Source: an uncultured Oscillochloris sp.
GTDB taxonomy: Bacteria; Chloroflexota; Chloroflexia; Chloroflexales; Chloroflexaceae
DNA length: 5,750 nucleotides
NCBI GenBank assembly: GCA_903877345.1
Contig: CAIRDL010000836.1
Coordinates: 1 to 5,750, forward strand
Reading direction: 5' to 3'
Part shown: one piece after another, positions 1-4,972 of the stretch
Position numbering within the stretch: position 1 is the stretch's first letter
How the letters are laid out: the number at the start of each line of letters is the position of its first letter
The notes under the pieces: model-generated
What the model saw: only the letters and a program-made list of their open reading frames with translations
Databases searched by the model: none
What the model was told of the DNA's origin: nothing
Program-made: the position numbers and the translations under genes

Positions 1-83
1 ACATGGGTTGTATACACCGGTACGGGTGGCTCTTGGGTCACGATCAGTGCGGGTTCTTCGTTTTTTGAACGAACAAGTGCCCT

Positions 84-392
84 TTGTCCAAACCGCTCGC
101 GCCTAGGCGCCACCTCACGGACCACGGCCGGACGACGCTCTGCGGACTCCCGTTGGAAGGTGCGTGGGACACGGCCCCGACATTTCGCCGCAGCGACTGC
201 AAGCGCTGCCGCCGAAGCGCCCAAAGCCGCATGCTCGTCTGCTACGTCCATTGCAAGCAAAGGTGCCCCCCACGGGCGCTGGAGTACACCTACAGCGGCA
301 AGACCTGGGCCGACTTCGGCCCGAAGGGTGCGCCGAACCCGTGGGTGACGCTGCGGGCATTGCGCGGGCTGACGGCCTTGACCGAGGTGTGA
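84..392 (+). CDS. small His/Cys-rich hypothetical protein, probably zinc-binding
   Basis: A 102-residue protein with no recognised named family. The N-terminal third has H10, H14, a TLCG block (C20), then DCKRC (C39, C42), an arrangement like the short H...TLCG...C-x2-C zinc knuckles of many small bacterial and phage proteins. Three more cysteines follow (C53, C57, C61). The rest is basic, with no membrane segment or signal peptide. The only start in this frame is TTG at 84, because a TGA at 66-68 closes it upstream. No clear Shine-Dalgarno site precedes it, so the start is weak. Its last GTG-TGA overlaps the first possible GTG (389) of the NACHT remnant. It could be a truncated relic or chance coding, but the clustered metal-ligand pattern argues for a real gene. 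Zinc binding is inferred from residue spacing only; no function can be assigned. Confidence 0.5.
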   Translation: MSKPLAPRRHLTDHGRTTLCGLPLEGAWDTAPTFRRSDCKRCRRSAQSRMLVCYVHCKQRCPPRALEYTYSGKTWADFGPKGAPNPWVTLRALRGLTALTEV

Positions 393-928
393 CGCCGTTC
401 GCCGACCAGCGCCCAGTTGCGCTAATCCTTTTTGTTGCGTGTGTAGTTGGTGAGGTACTCCGGGACGCCAACATCCGCTGGCATCCGTGCTACCACCTGC
501 GAAACACGTTGGAGGGGTTGGCCTACTGGGCGCATCAGGAAAGTCCGGCCAGCGATGGGCGCGGGTTGCTCGACCGCTACCGGGTGCGCGGGGCGTTTGA
601 AGATCTCTTCAAACAATTTGAGCTTGACACCGGATTAGCTGCGGTGAAGGCAGAGTTGGTGCTTGGGCATCTGGAACGCGAGAGCGGCCTGCTGTTAGGG
701 GAGGGTGGCGGGTTGTACGGGTTGCCCCACCTAAGCTATGAGCAGTATCTGGCTGGGTGTCATATCGGGCAGCAGGCGACGTTTCATGCGCTGGCCTATG
801 AGCATTGGCAGCGTGACCCCGAACGGTGGAGCGAGGTGATCTTCCTGAGTTTGGGGCGGATGGTGCGCGGCACGGGCCGTGAGACGGCGGCAAGCTGGCT
901 CGAATTTCTGCTGCGTGCGGCCCTGTAA
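389..928 (+). pseudogene. C-terminal remnant of a NACHT-type STAND NTPase (no P-loop)
   Basis: Intact relatives are large STAND ATPases (NACHT module plus repeat sensor) used in signalling or phage defence. This fragment of about 180 residues keeps only the part after the nucleotide-binding core. It shows an LEGLAYWAHQ helix, the DGRGLLDRYRV segment, a LERESGLLLGEGG block and the conserved HLSYEQYLAG motif, then a tryptophan-rich helix (HWQRDPERWSEVIFLSLGRMV). Walker A, Walker B and sensor motifs are absent, and the protein ends soon after WLEFLL, where relatives usually carry further repeats. Clear resemblance begins near 450. The frame stays open back to 164, but that stretch is out of frame with the small Cys-rich gene and looks like its shadow. 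GTG at 389 is the first plausible start, with no good ribosome site. It converges on the AhpD-like gene, 34 bp away. I judge it a relic cut at both ends; an accessory fragment is less likely. Confidence 0.65.
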
Positions 929-962
929 ATTACAGCGCTCGTTGCTTATCCGGCGCACTAGC

Positions 963-1505
963 TCAGGCGAGGATCTGTTCGGGCTGAATGTGGTAGGCGT
1001 TCAGCGACTCGTCCAGGTCAACCTGAAGGGCGCTGTTGACGAGATTGTTGACGATCATCAGCCCGCCGAAGACGGTCAGATCAACGATCTCGGTATGGTT
1101 AAAGTACTGCGCCAACTGCCCATACAGTTCGTCAGAGACCCGGTTCGCATCGGCGGCAAGTTGACGTCCGAATGCAACCACCGCTTGCTCACGCGCATCA
1201 AGCACCAAGTTCGCCGGATCCTCGCCGCCCTCAATCAGCTCGCGCCGCATAAACGTCAGGCACAACGCACAGGCATTTTCGCGTGAAATCGCGTGGCAGA
1301 AGAGAATGGCGAGCCGCTTGCCGAGCACCGGCTTGACTCGCTCGAACAAGCTGTACCACTCCATCACGGCATGCAGCGCTACAGGCGAGTGTAGGAGCGT
1401 GGCCTTCATATTGGTGACGACGCCGTGCTCCTGCACGACCTTGTCGTACACGGCTTGAAGGTCAGGCGGGGCTGTTTCGCGTCGAACGAGGGGAATGCGG
1501 GACAC
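963..1505 (-). CDS. carboxymuconolactone decarboxylase / AhpD-like family protein
   Basis: A 180-residue all-helical protein of the CMD/AhpD fold. Members act as thiol-dependent peroxidase partners or as decarboxylases in the cytoplasm. The N-terminus (SRIPLVRRETAPPDLQAVYD) and C-terminal half (REQAVVAFGRQLAAD...RVSDELYGQLAQYF) match the family pattern, and a CxxC pair sits at C79/C82 after an AILFCHAIS helix. The Glu that usually opens that helix appears to be Arg64, and the His usually four residues after the second Cys is Met86. The AhpD proton-relay residues therefore seem to be missing, and the activity is uncertain. The start is GTG at 1505, fixed by AAAGGAG eight bases upstream. A near-consensus promoter lies about 115 bp upstream, so it is probably its own transcription unit, although aldo/keto reductase and cupin genes lie just behind it in the same direction. 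The family assignment is firm; substrate and reaction are not. Confidence 0.88.
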   Translation of the reverse strand: MSRIPLVRRETAPPDLQAVYDKVVQEHGVVTNMKATLLHSPVALHAVMEWYSLFERVKPVLGKRLAILFCHAISRENACALCLTFMRRELIEGGEDPANLVLDAREQAVVAFGRQLAADANRVSDELYGQLAQYFNHTEIVDLTVFGGLMIVNNLVNSALQVDLDESLNAYHIQPEQILA

Positions 1506-1512
1506 GCGGTAG

Positions 1513-1519
1513 CTCCTTT
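1513..1519 (-). promoter_or_regulatory. Shine-Dalgarno site of the AhpD-like gene
   Basis: Read on the minus strand this is AAAGGAG, seven bases (CTACCGC) before a GTG codon. It decides in favour of GTG at 1505 as the start, since no ATG is suitably placed. Confidence 0.8.
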
Positions 1520-1589
1520 CAGGGCCGTTCAGTTTTGCGCTAGGATGGCGTTGCCTTCGCGAGGCGCACGGTGCGTAGCGTGTATGTTG

Positions 1590-1618
1590 ACTTTATGGCG
1601 TTACTTTATCGTAATTAC
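1590..1618 (-). promoter_or_regulatory. candidate operator in the leader: two ATAAAGT copies and a GTAATTAC palindrome
   Basis: On the minus strand, just downstream of the -10 box, lie an 8-bp perfect palindrome GTAATTAC (1611-1618), which should overlap the transcription start, and two copies of ATAAAGT (1603-1609 and 1590-1596) spaced 13 bp start to start. This is the most AT-rich stretch nearby. A regulator site is inference; the repeats may simply reflect AT-rich composition. Confidence 0.35.
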
Positions 1619-1823
1619 AACTATACGCAAGGCTGGTCGATCTGTCAAGCGCTAGGGAAGGGACTACATGGGGGAGCACCTCCTGGATGGCGATGTGGGT
1701 CATACCTGTAGTCGCGGTGGCACCGTGCCAGTGCTTCTCGTCTGGCGAGAACCAGACGATGTTGCCCGGTCGGATCTCCTCGACCGGGCCACCCTGGCGC
1801 TGTGTCCAACCGCATTGTCCCAC
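1593..1823 (-). pseudogene. cupin-domain protein remnant (second half only)
   Basis: The first 48 residues match the C-terminal half of a small single-domain cupin. They show a GWTQRQGGPVEEIRPG strand, then the second cupin motif (WFSPDEKHWHGA, with H31 and H33), then the TTGMTHIAIQE strand. The first half, which carries the usual HxH metal ligands, is absent. Upstream in this frame there are only about ten unrelated codons before a stop inside the preceding reductase gene. After Gln47-Glu48 (about 1680) the expected tail is replaced by unrelated residues that read straight through the AhpD gene's promoter to a stop at 1593. GTG at 1823 has GGAG only three bases away, too close to be efficient. 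Such cupins often neighbour AhpD-like and aldo/keto reductase genes, which fits its place 19 bp after the reductase stop. I read it as cut at both ends and non-functional; a translated 76-residue product cannot be excluded. Confidence 0.7.
1620..1648 (-). promoter_or_regulatory. near-consensus sigma-70 promoter for the AhpD-like gene
   Basis: Read on the minus strand there is a perfect -35 box TTGACA (1643-1648), exactly 17 bp of spacer, and a -10 box TATAGT (1620-1625), one mismatch from TATAAT. Transcription would start near 1613 and give a leader of about 108 bases before the GTG at 1505, the next gene downstream. The boxes lie just past the truncated end of the cupin remnant, so this promoter would uncouple the AhpD-like gene from the reductases behind it. 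Assignment is by sequence only. Confidence 0.78.
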
Positions 1824-1842
1824 TGCTCCTTGCTCGCCCCGC

Positions 1843-2835
1843 TCAGCGGTCGATCATGCGCTGCGCGCCCTCCGCGTAGCGGTGCCCCTGCACGGTAATC
1901 TGCGCGATGGCGTGCTCGATCTCGCTGAGATCGTCGGGCGTCAGCTCGACGGCGACTGCGCCGAGGTTCTCGTCAAGGCGGTGCAGCTTCGTGGTGCCGG
2001 GGATTGGCACGATCCACGGCTTCTGGGCCAGCACCCAGGCGAGGGCTACCTGCGCCGACGTGGCCCCCTTCTTCGCCGCGATGCCGCGTACAAGCTCGAC
2101 CACGGCCAGGTTCGCCTTCCGGTTCTCGGGCGCGAAGCGTGGCACGGCGTTGCGGAAGTCGTTGGGGGCAAACGTTGTGGTCTCATCAATCTTACCCGTC
2201 AGGAAGCCTTTGCCCAGAGGGCTGAAGGGCACGAAGCCGATCCCGAGTTCATCCAGGACGGGCAGGATCTCCGCCTCCGGCTCCCGCCACCAGAGCGAGT
2301 ACTCGCTCTGTAGCGCCGTCACCCTTTGTTCCGCGTGGGCGCGGCGAAGGTTGCTCACACCGGCCTCGGAGAGGCCGAAGTGGCGCACCTTGCCCTCCTG
2401 GATGAGATCCTTGACCGTCCCCGCCACCTCCTCGATCGGCACCTGCGGGTCAACGCGGTGCTGATAGAACAGATCGATGTGGTCGGTTCGGAGCCGCCTG
2501 AGCGCGGCCTCGACGACCGCCCTGATGTGTGCGGGCCGACTGTTCAGACCGCCAAGCTGCTCACCGTTCGGGCTGATGTGGAAGCCGAATTTGGTGGCGA
2601 TCACCACTTGGTTGCGGACGGGGGCCAGCGCCTCACCCACCAATTCCTCGTTCGCGAAGGGGCCGTAGACCTCCGCCGTGTCGAAGAAGGTGACGCCGCG
2701 CTCGACGGCTGCCCGAATCAGGGCGATCATCTCCTGCCGGTCGGCGGGTGGGCCAAGGCCGAAGCTCATGCCCATACAGCCAAGACCGAGGGCCGACACA
2801 GCGAGGCCGCTTGTTCCAAGGGTACGTTTCTGCAT
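1843..2835 (-). CDS. aldo/keto reductase (YakC-like, 330 aa)
   Basis: A cytoplasmic NADPH-dependent oxidoreductase of full length for this subgroup. The opening RTLGTSGLAVSALGLGCMGM is characteristic. The catalytic tetrad of the (beta/alpha)8 barrel is complete: D52 in FFDTAEVYG, Y57, K82 in ATKFG and H126 in YQHRVD. The cofactor segment PIPGTTKLHRLDENLGA near the C-terminus carries the usual Thr/Lys/Arg/Glu-Asn pattern for NADP phosphate binding. The closest resemblance is to the YakC/pyridoxal-reductase-like group, but substrates are broad and cannot be read from sequence. ATG at 2835 is preceded by AAAGGAG at a 5-base gap, which fixes the start. It lies 55 bp after the stop of the AKR5-type gene in the same direction, with no convincing promoter between, so the two are probably co-transcribed. 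A cupin remnant follows 19 bp after its stop. Family assignment is firm; physiological substrate unknown. Confidence 0.93.
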   Translation of the reverse strand: MQKRTLGTSGLAVSALGLGCMGMSFGLGPPADRQEMIALIRAAVERGVTFFDTAEVYGPFANEELVGEALAPVRNQVVIATKFGFHISPNGEQLGGLNSRPAHIRAVVEAALRRLRTDHIDLFYQHRVDPQVPIEEVAGTVKDLIQEGKVRHFGLSEAGVSNLRRAHAEQRVTALQSEYSLWWREPEAEILPVLDELGIGFVPFSPLGKGFLTGKIDETTTFAPNDFRNAVPRFAPENRKANLAVVELVRGIAAKKGATSAQVALAWVLAQKPWIVPIPGTTKLHRLDENLGAVAVELTPDDLSEIEHAIAQITVQGHRYAEGAQRMIDR

Positions 2836-2840
2836 ATGCG

Positions 2841-2867
2841 CTCCTTTGAGGCACCATCAGGAGCCTC
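2841..2867 (-). promoter_or_regulatory. Shine-Dalgarno site with a small hairpin directly upstream
   Basis: AAAGGAG (2841-2847, minus strand) serves ATG 2835. Immediately upstream, 2848-2867 can fold: 5-bp GAGGC/GCCTC arms, one A/A mismatch, a further CC/GG pair and a four-base loop. The fold abuts the ribosome site without covering it. A regulatory role is speculative. Confidence 0.4.
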
Positions 2868-2890
2868 GTCATTATCATCGTCGTGCGCGG

Positions 2891-3751
2891 CTAGGTCGGA
2901 CGCTTTGCTTCGCTCAGCCACTTCACCATCGCCGGGTCGCGGTGGTCGAAGAAGCTGGAGGTCTTGGTGTCCAGCGTAGCGATCGCCGCCCTATCGTCTG
3001 GGCTGAGCTCCACGTCGAACACATCGAAGTTCTCGGCGATACGCTCGGGGCGAACCGACTTGGGAATGGCTACGACCCCGCGCTGGGTGAGCCAGCGCAG
3101 GATGATCTGCGCCACGGTCTTCTGGTACTTGGCCGCGATTGAGCGCAACAGTTCGTTTTCGAAGATGTTGTGCTTGCCCTCGGCGAACGGCCCCCAGGAC
3201 TCAAGCTGCACCCCGTTCTCGTGCAGGAACGGTTGGGTTGCGATCTGCTGGTTAAAGGGGTGGGTTTCGATCTGGTTCACCGCAGGAACCACCTGGTTGT
3301 GGACGATCAGGTCCATCACTCGGTCGGGGTGGAAGTTGCTGACCCCGATGGCCCGTACCCGGCCCTCACGATACAACTCCTCCATCGCGCGCCAGGCACC
3401 GTGGACATCCCCAAAGGGCTGGTGGATCAGGTAGAGATCCAGATAGTCAAGCTGGAGCAACTCCAGCGAGCGCTCGAACGCCTTCCTGGCGCGGTCGTAC
3501 CCTGCATCCTGAATCCAGAGCTTGGTGGTGACAAAAAGCTCTTCGCGCACTACCCCAGAGCGTTTGATCGCAGTGCCGACTGCGGCCTCATTCCCATAGG
3601 CAGCGGCGGTATCGATCAGGCGATAGCCCGTCTGGAGCGCTGTAGCGACGCTGCGCTCGCACTCGCCGGCATCGGGAACCTGAAAGACGCCGAACCCGAG
3701 CAGGGGCATCGTCACCCCGTTGTTCAACGTGACAAACGGAACAGGCGTCAT
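2891..3751 (-). CDS. aldo/keto reductase, AKR5 / 2,5-diketo-D-gluconate reductase type
   Basis: A 286-residue NADPH-dependent carbonyl reductase, the normal length for AKR5 enzymes. It opens with VTLNNGVTMPLLGFGVFQV, typical of the group. The catalytic tetrad is complete: D47 in YRLIDTAAAYGNE, Y52, K77 in VTTKLW and H110 in LYLIHQP. The AIGVSNF block and the cofactor segment VAIPKSVRPERIAENFDVFD near the C-terminus are also present. ATG at 3751 is chosen over the longer frame (open to 3862) because AAGGAGG lies six bases before it and the family begins here; the extra 37 residues are basic, low in complexity and lack a ribosome site. It is the first gene of a probable two-reductase operon. 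A candidate operator and a weak -10 box lie 110-175 bp upstream. Relatives reduce sugars, methylglyoxal-like aldehydes and keto esters; the substrate here is unknown. Confidence 0.93.
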   Translation of the reverse strand: MTPVPFVTLNNGVTMPLLGFGVFQVPDAGECERSVATALQTGYRLIDTAAAYGNEAAVGTAIKRSGVVREELFVTTKLWIQDAGYDRARKAFERSLELLQLDYLDLYLIHQPFGDVHGAWRAMEELYREGRVRAIGVSNFHPDRVMDLIVHNQVVPAVNQIETHPFNQQIATQPFLHENGVQLESWGPFAEGKHNIFENELLRSIAAKYQKTVAQIILRWLTQRGVVAIPKSVRPERIAENFDVFDVELSPDDRAAIATLDTKTSSFFDHRDPAMVKWLSEAKRPT

Positions 3752-3757
3752 CGTTGT

Positions 3758-3764
3758 CCTCCTT
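3758..3764 (-). promoter_or_regulatory. strong Shine-Dalgarno site fixing the AKR5 start
   Basis: AAGGAGG on the minus strand, six bases before ATG 3751. It is the strongest ribosome site in the window and rules out the longer open frame back to 3862 as the gene start. Confidence 0.85.
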
Positions 3765-3767
3765 CTC

Positions 3768-3789
3768 AGCCCGTGTGATGGGCCGGGCT
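3768..3789 (-). promoter_or_regulatory. small hairpin just upstream of the AKR5 ribosome site
   Basis: AGCCCG and CGGGCT form a perfect 6-bp stem with a 10-base loop, ending three bases before the Shine-Dalgarno sequence. The second reductase has a similar hairpin in the same relative place. It may insulate or tune ribosome access; this is inference. Confidence 0.3.
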
Positions 3790-3860
3790 TCTTGGCGATG
3801 GAGCCAGACATATTTAAACTGTTCGTATCGCCGGGAGCGACACGTCCCTCCCTGAGAGCC

Positions 3861-3866
3861 ATTGTA
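3861..3866 (-). promoter_or_regulatory. weak -10-like box upstream of the reductase operon
   Basis: TACAAT on the minus strand is one mismatch from the -10 consensus. There is no matching -35 at 16-18 bp; a CTGACA lies only 12 bp upstream. If real, the promoter would need an activator, and the dyad at 3899-3925 would be centred about 57 bp before the expected start, a usual activator position. Confidence 0.25.
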
Positions 3867-3898
3867 CGCGCCTTACGGTGTCAGGTGGTAGACTGATT

Positions 3899-3925
3899 CT
3901 CCAGAATAGGTACACGATTCTGGAG
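3899..3925. promoter_or_regulatory. 27-bp inverted repeat, candidate operator of the reductase operon
   Basis: CTCCAGAAT (3899-3907) and ATTCTGGAG (3917-3925) are perfect 9-bp arms around a 9-bp spacer. A third half-site ATTCT (3896-3900) forms an overlapping 5-bp dyad with AGAAT, so GATTCT recurs as a direct repeat 21 bp apart (3895 and 3916), two helical turns. Such an array suits a dimeric regulator. It lies upstream of the AKR5 gene with no regulator gene beside it. I do not recognise the motif; it could alternatively be an RNA hairpin. Confidence 0.5.
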
Positions 3926-4018
3926 CGTAGCTGGACAAATGAGGACACGATGTTTGCCGACGGTGTCCCGCTGTTGTTCGTGCGTGCGGTTGGTAGCATC
4001 GGCAACGCGACCTTCGGG

Positions 4019-4072
4019 GGGCGGCGAGAACGAGAGGCGGCGTGGCACCGTCCCCTCGCGTCCTCGCCGCCC
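4019..4072. repeat. long GC-rich inverted repeat (hairpin)
   Basis: GGGCGGCGAG (4019-4028) pairs perfectly with CTCGCCGCCC (4063-4072). Inside, CGAG (4031-4034) pairs with CTCG (4055-4058), and GG/CC adds a short extension after an A/C mismatch. The apex is about 14 bases. No T-run follows on either strand, so it is not a classical intrinsic terminator. It lies between a gene end and a gene start on the minus strand and could still slow or end transcription. Confidence 0.45.
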
Positions 4073-4183
4073 TCGATGACCATGCCTACGCGACAATATA
4101 GAACTGAAGTTCCGGGCCTTCCACCCCGTCGGTCTGCGCGACGGCATACCACGGAGACGCACCGGCCTATGCCACCACGCCAG

Positions 4184-4231
4184 AAGGCGCAAAGCAAATC
4201 GTTTCGCCTTGCGCCTTTGCGGCTTTGCGTC
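4184..4231. repeat. CTTTGCG-type repeat with hairpin, downstream of the NB-ARC/TPR remnant
   Basis: Three tandem near-copies of CTTTGCG (4208-4230, period 7-8 bp) stand opposite an inverted copy GGCGCAAAGC (4186-4195). Two alternative folds are possible: a perfect 9-bp stem AAGGCGCAA/TTGCGCCTT (4184-4192 with 4209-4217), or a 10-bp stem with one G-T pair (4186-4195 with 4222-4231). Similar GCAAAGGCGCAAAG strings are, from memory, common intergenic repeats in Chloroflexota and cyanobacteria. It starts 19 bp after the TPR stop, so terminator or RNA-end protection is possible; no T-tract is present. Confidence 0.45.
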
Positions 4232-4249
4232 ATCTCAGGTGCGCTAGGG

Positions 4250-4972
4250 TCACGCGAGATCGGCAAGCGCCTGACGGGCCTCGGCGAGTTCGCGGCGCAT
4301 ACCTAGACGCTCAAAGAGGTCTATGGCCTCGGCGAGAGAGGCGCGGGCGGCGGGGAGGTCGCCGCGTAGCGTGTGGAGGCGGGCATATTGATAGGCAGCT
4401 TGGGCAACATGTTCGCGTTCAGCATATCGTCGTGCCCAGGCATAACTCTGTGCAATTCGCTCTGCCGCACTGTCGATATTTCCTGTGTCAAGATCAATTG
4501 CAGCCAGCACGATTCGCAAATACTCTGCGTCGCGTTCCCATCCGCGCTCGATTGCTAAGCTAAGTGTCGATTGCAACCAATTTTTCGCCTCATCGAGTGC
4601 TCCCTGTCGATACAAACAGATGCCAATCCATCGTCGTGTCAGTACGGTTCGCGGGTGCTGTCCTAGTGTGTCATGGACAAATGCAGATTGAAATGCACGT
4701 TGCGCCTGTGATAGGTCGCCTATCGCCATTGCGTATAGGCCACTTGCATTAAGAAGACTAATATGTGCTCGCAAACTTAATGACGTATCTGCAATAAGCA
4801 GATCGAGATGTGTCAGATATTCTTGGGCAGCGGCGAGTTTTCCTTGACGACTGAGGGTATCGATGAGACTGGATATGGCATGAGCTTCGTGCTCTACATT
4901 GCCAATGGCACACGCTACAGCTTGCGGCGAGCAGCGGCTCAAGCTGGGTACGTTCGCCAACGAGCCGGTCAA
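4250..4972 (-). pseudogene. TPR-domain C-terminal part of a broken NB-ARC/TPR gene
   Basis: From about 4910 down to the stop at 4250 the frame encodes roughly 220 residues of tetratricopeptide repeats. They are helical pairs with GxxxxA and AxxxY/L spacing near residues 33-60, 71-98, 109-140, 147-180 and 188-222, ending MRRELAEARQALADLA. In this ATPase family the TPR array is the C-terminal sensor or protein-binding part. The nominal start (TTG 4972) lies inside the NB-ARC reading frame and has no ribosome site, so independent translation is unlikely. The first 21 residues are simply the NB-ARC segment read out of frame. The piece continues the upstream ATPase gene after a frame change and loss of the expected middle. 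A compensating frameshift in the cell would not restore the missing part. TPR call firm; pseudogene status inferred. Confidence 0.72.

Larger units (their letters stand above)
3752..4249. other. non-coding region between the reductase operon and the NB-ARC/TPR remnant
   Basis: About 500 bp without a credible gene. Open frames cross it on both strands, but their products are Arg/Ser/Pro-rich, lack ribosome sites and match no family pattern I recognise. In order from 3752 it holds a hairpin by the AKR5 ribosome site, a weak -10-like box (TACAAT on the minus strand, 3861-3866), a 27-bp dyad (3899-3925), a long GC hairpin (4019-4072), a small GAACT/AGTTC dyad (4101-4112) and a CTTTGCG-type repeat hairpin (4184-4231). 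The regulatory signals for the reductase operon should be in its lower half; the upper half is repeat-like filler downstream of the NB-ARC/TPR remnant. Confidence 0.6.

Noticed and set aside
57..73. TTCGTT/AACGAA hairpin around a T-run, as a terminator
   Set aside because: The stem is six AT-rich pairs and the T-run forms the stem and loop rather than following it; too weak to call.
164..388. N-terminal extension of the NACHT remnant frame back to GTG 164
   Set aside because: It overlaps the Cys-rich gene in another frame, is Pro/Arg/Leu-rich and shows no NACHT motifs; it looks like a shadow.
879..1286. Plus-strand frame opposite the AhpD-like gene
   Set aside because: It starts inside the NACHT remnant and runs antisense to a clear CMD-family gene.
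1587..1616. Plus-strand promoter starting at TTGACT
   Set aside because: The -10 candidates are at 14 or 19 bp spacing, poorly matched, and no plus-strand gene follows.
1687..3778. Long plus-strand open frames opposite the two reductases
   Set aside because: They lie antisense to genes with complete catalytic motifs and show no family pattern; high GC explains their length.
3752..3862. 37-residue N-terminal extension of the AKR5-type reductase
   Set aside because: No ribosome site at 3862, unlike the strong AAGGAGG before ATG 3751; AKR5 proteins begin at the shorter start.
3814..4306. Open frames of 142-150 codons on both strands in the non-coding region
   Set aside because: They cross inverted repeats, lack ribosome sites and have low-complexity Arg/Ser/Pro composition.
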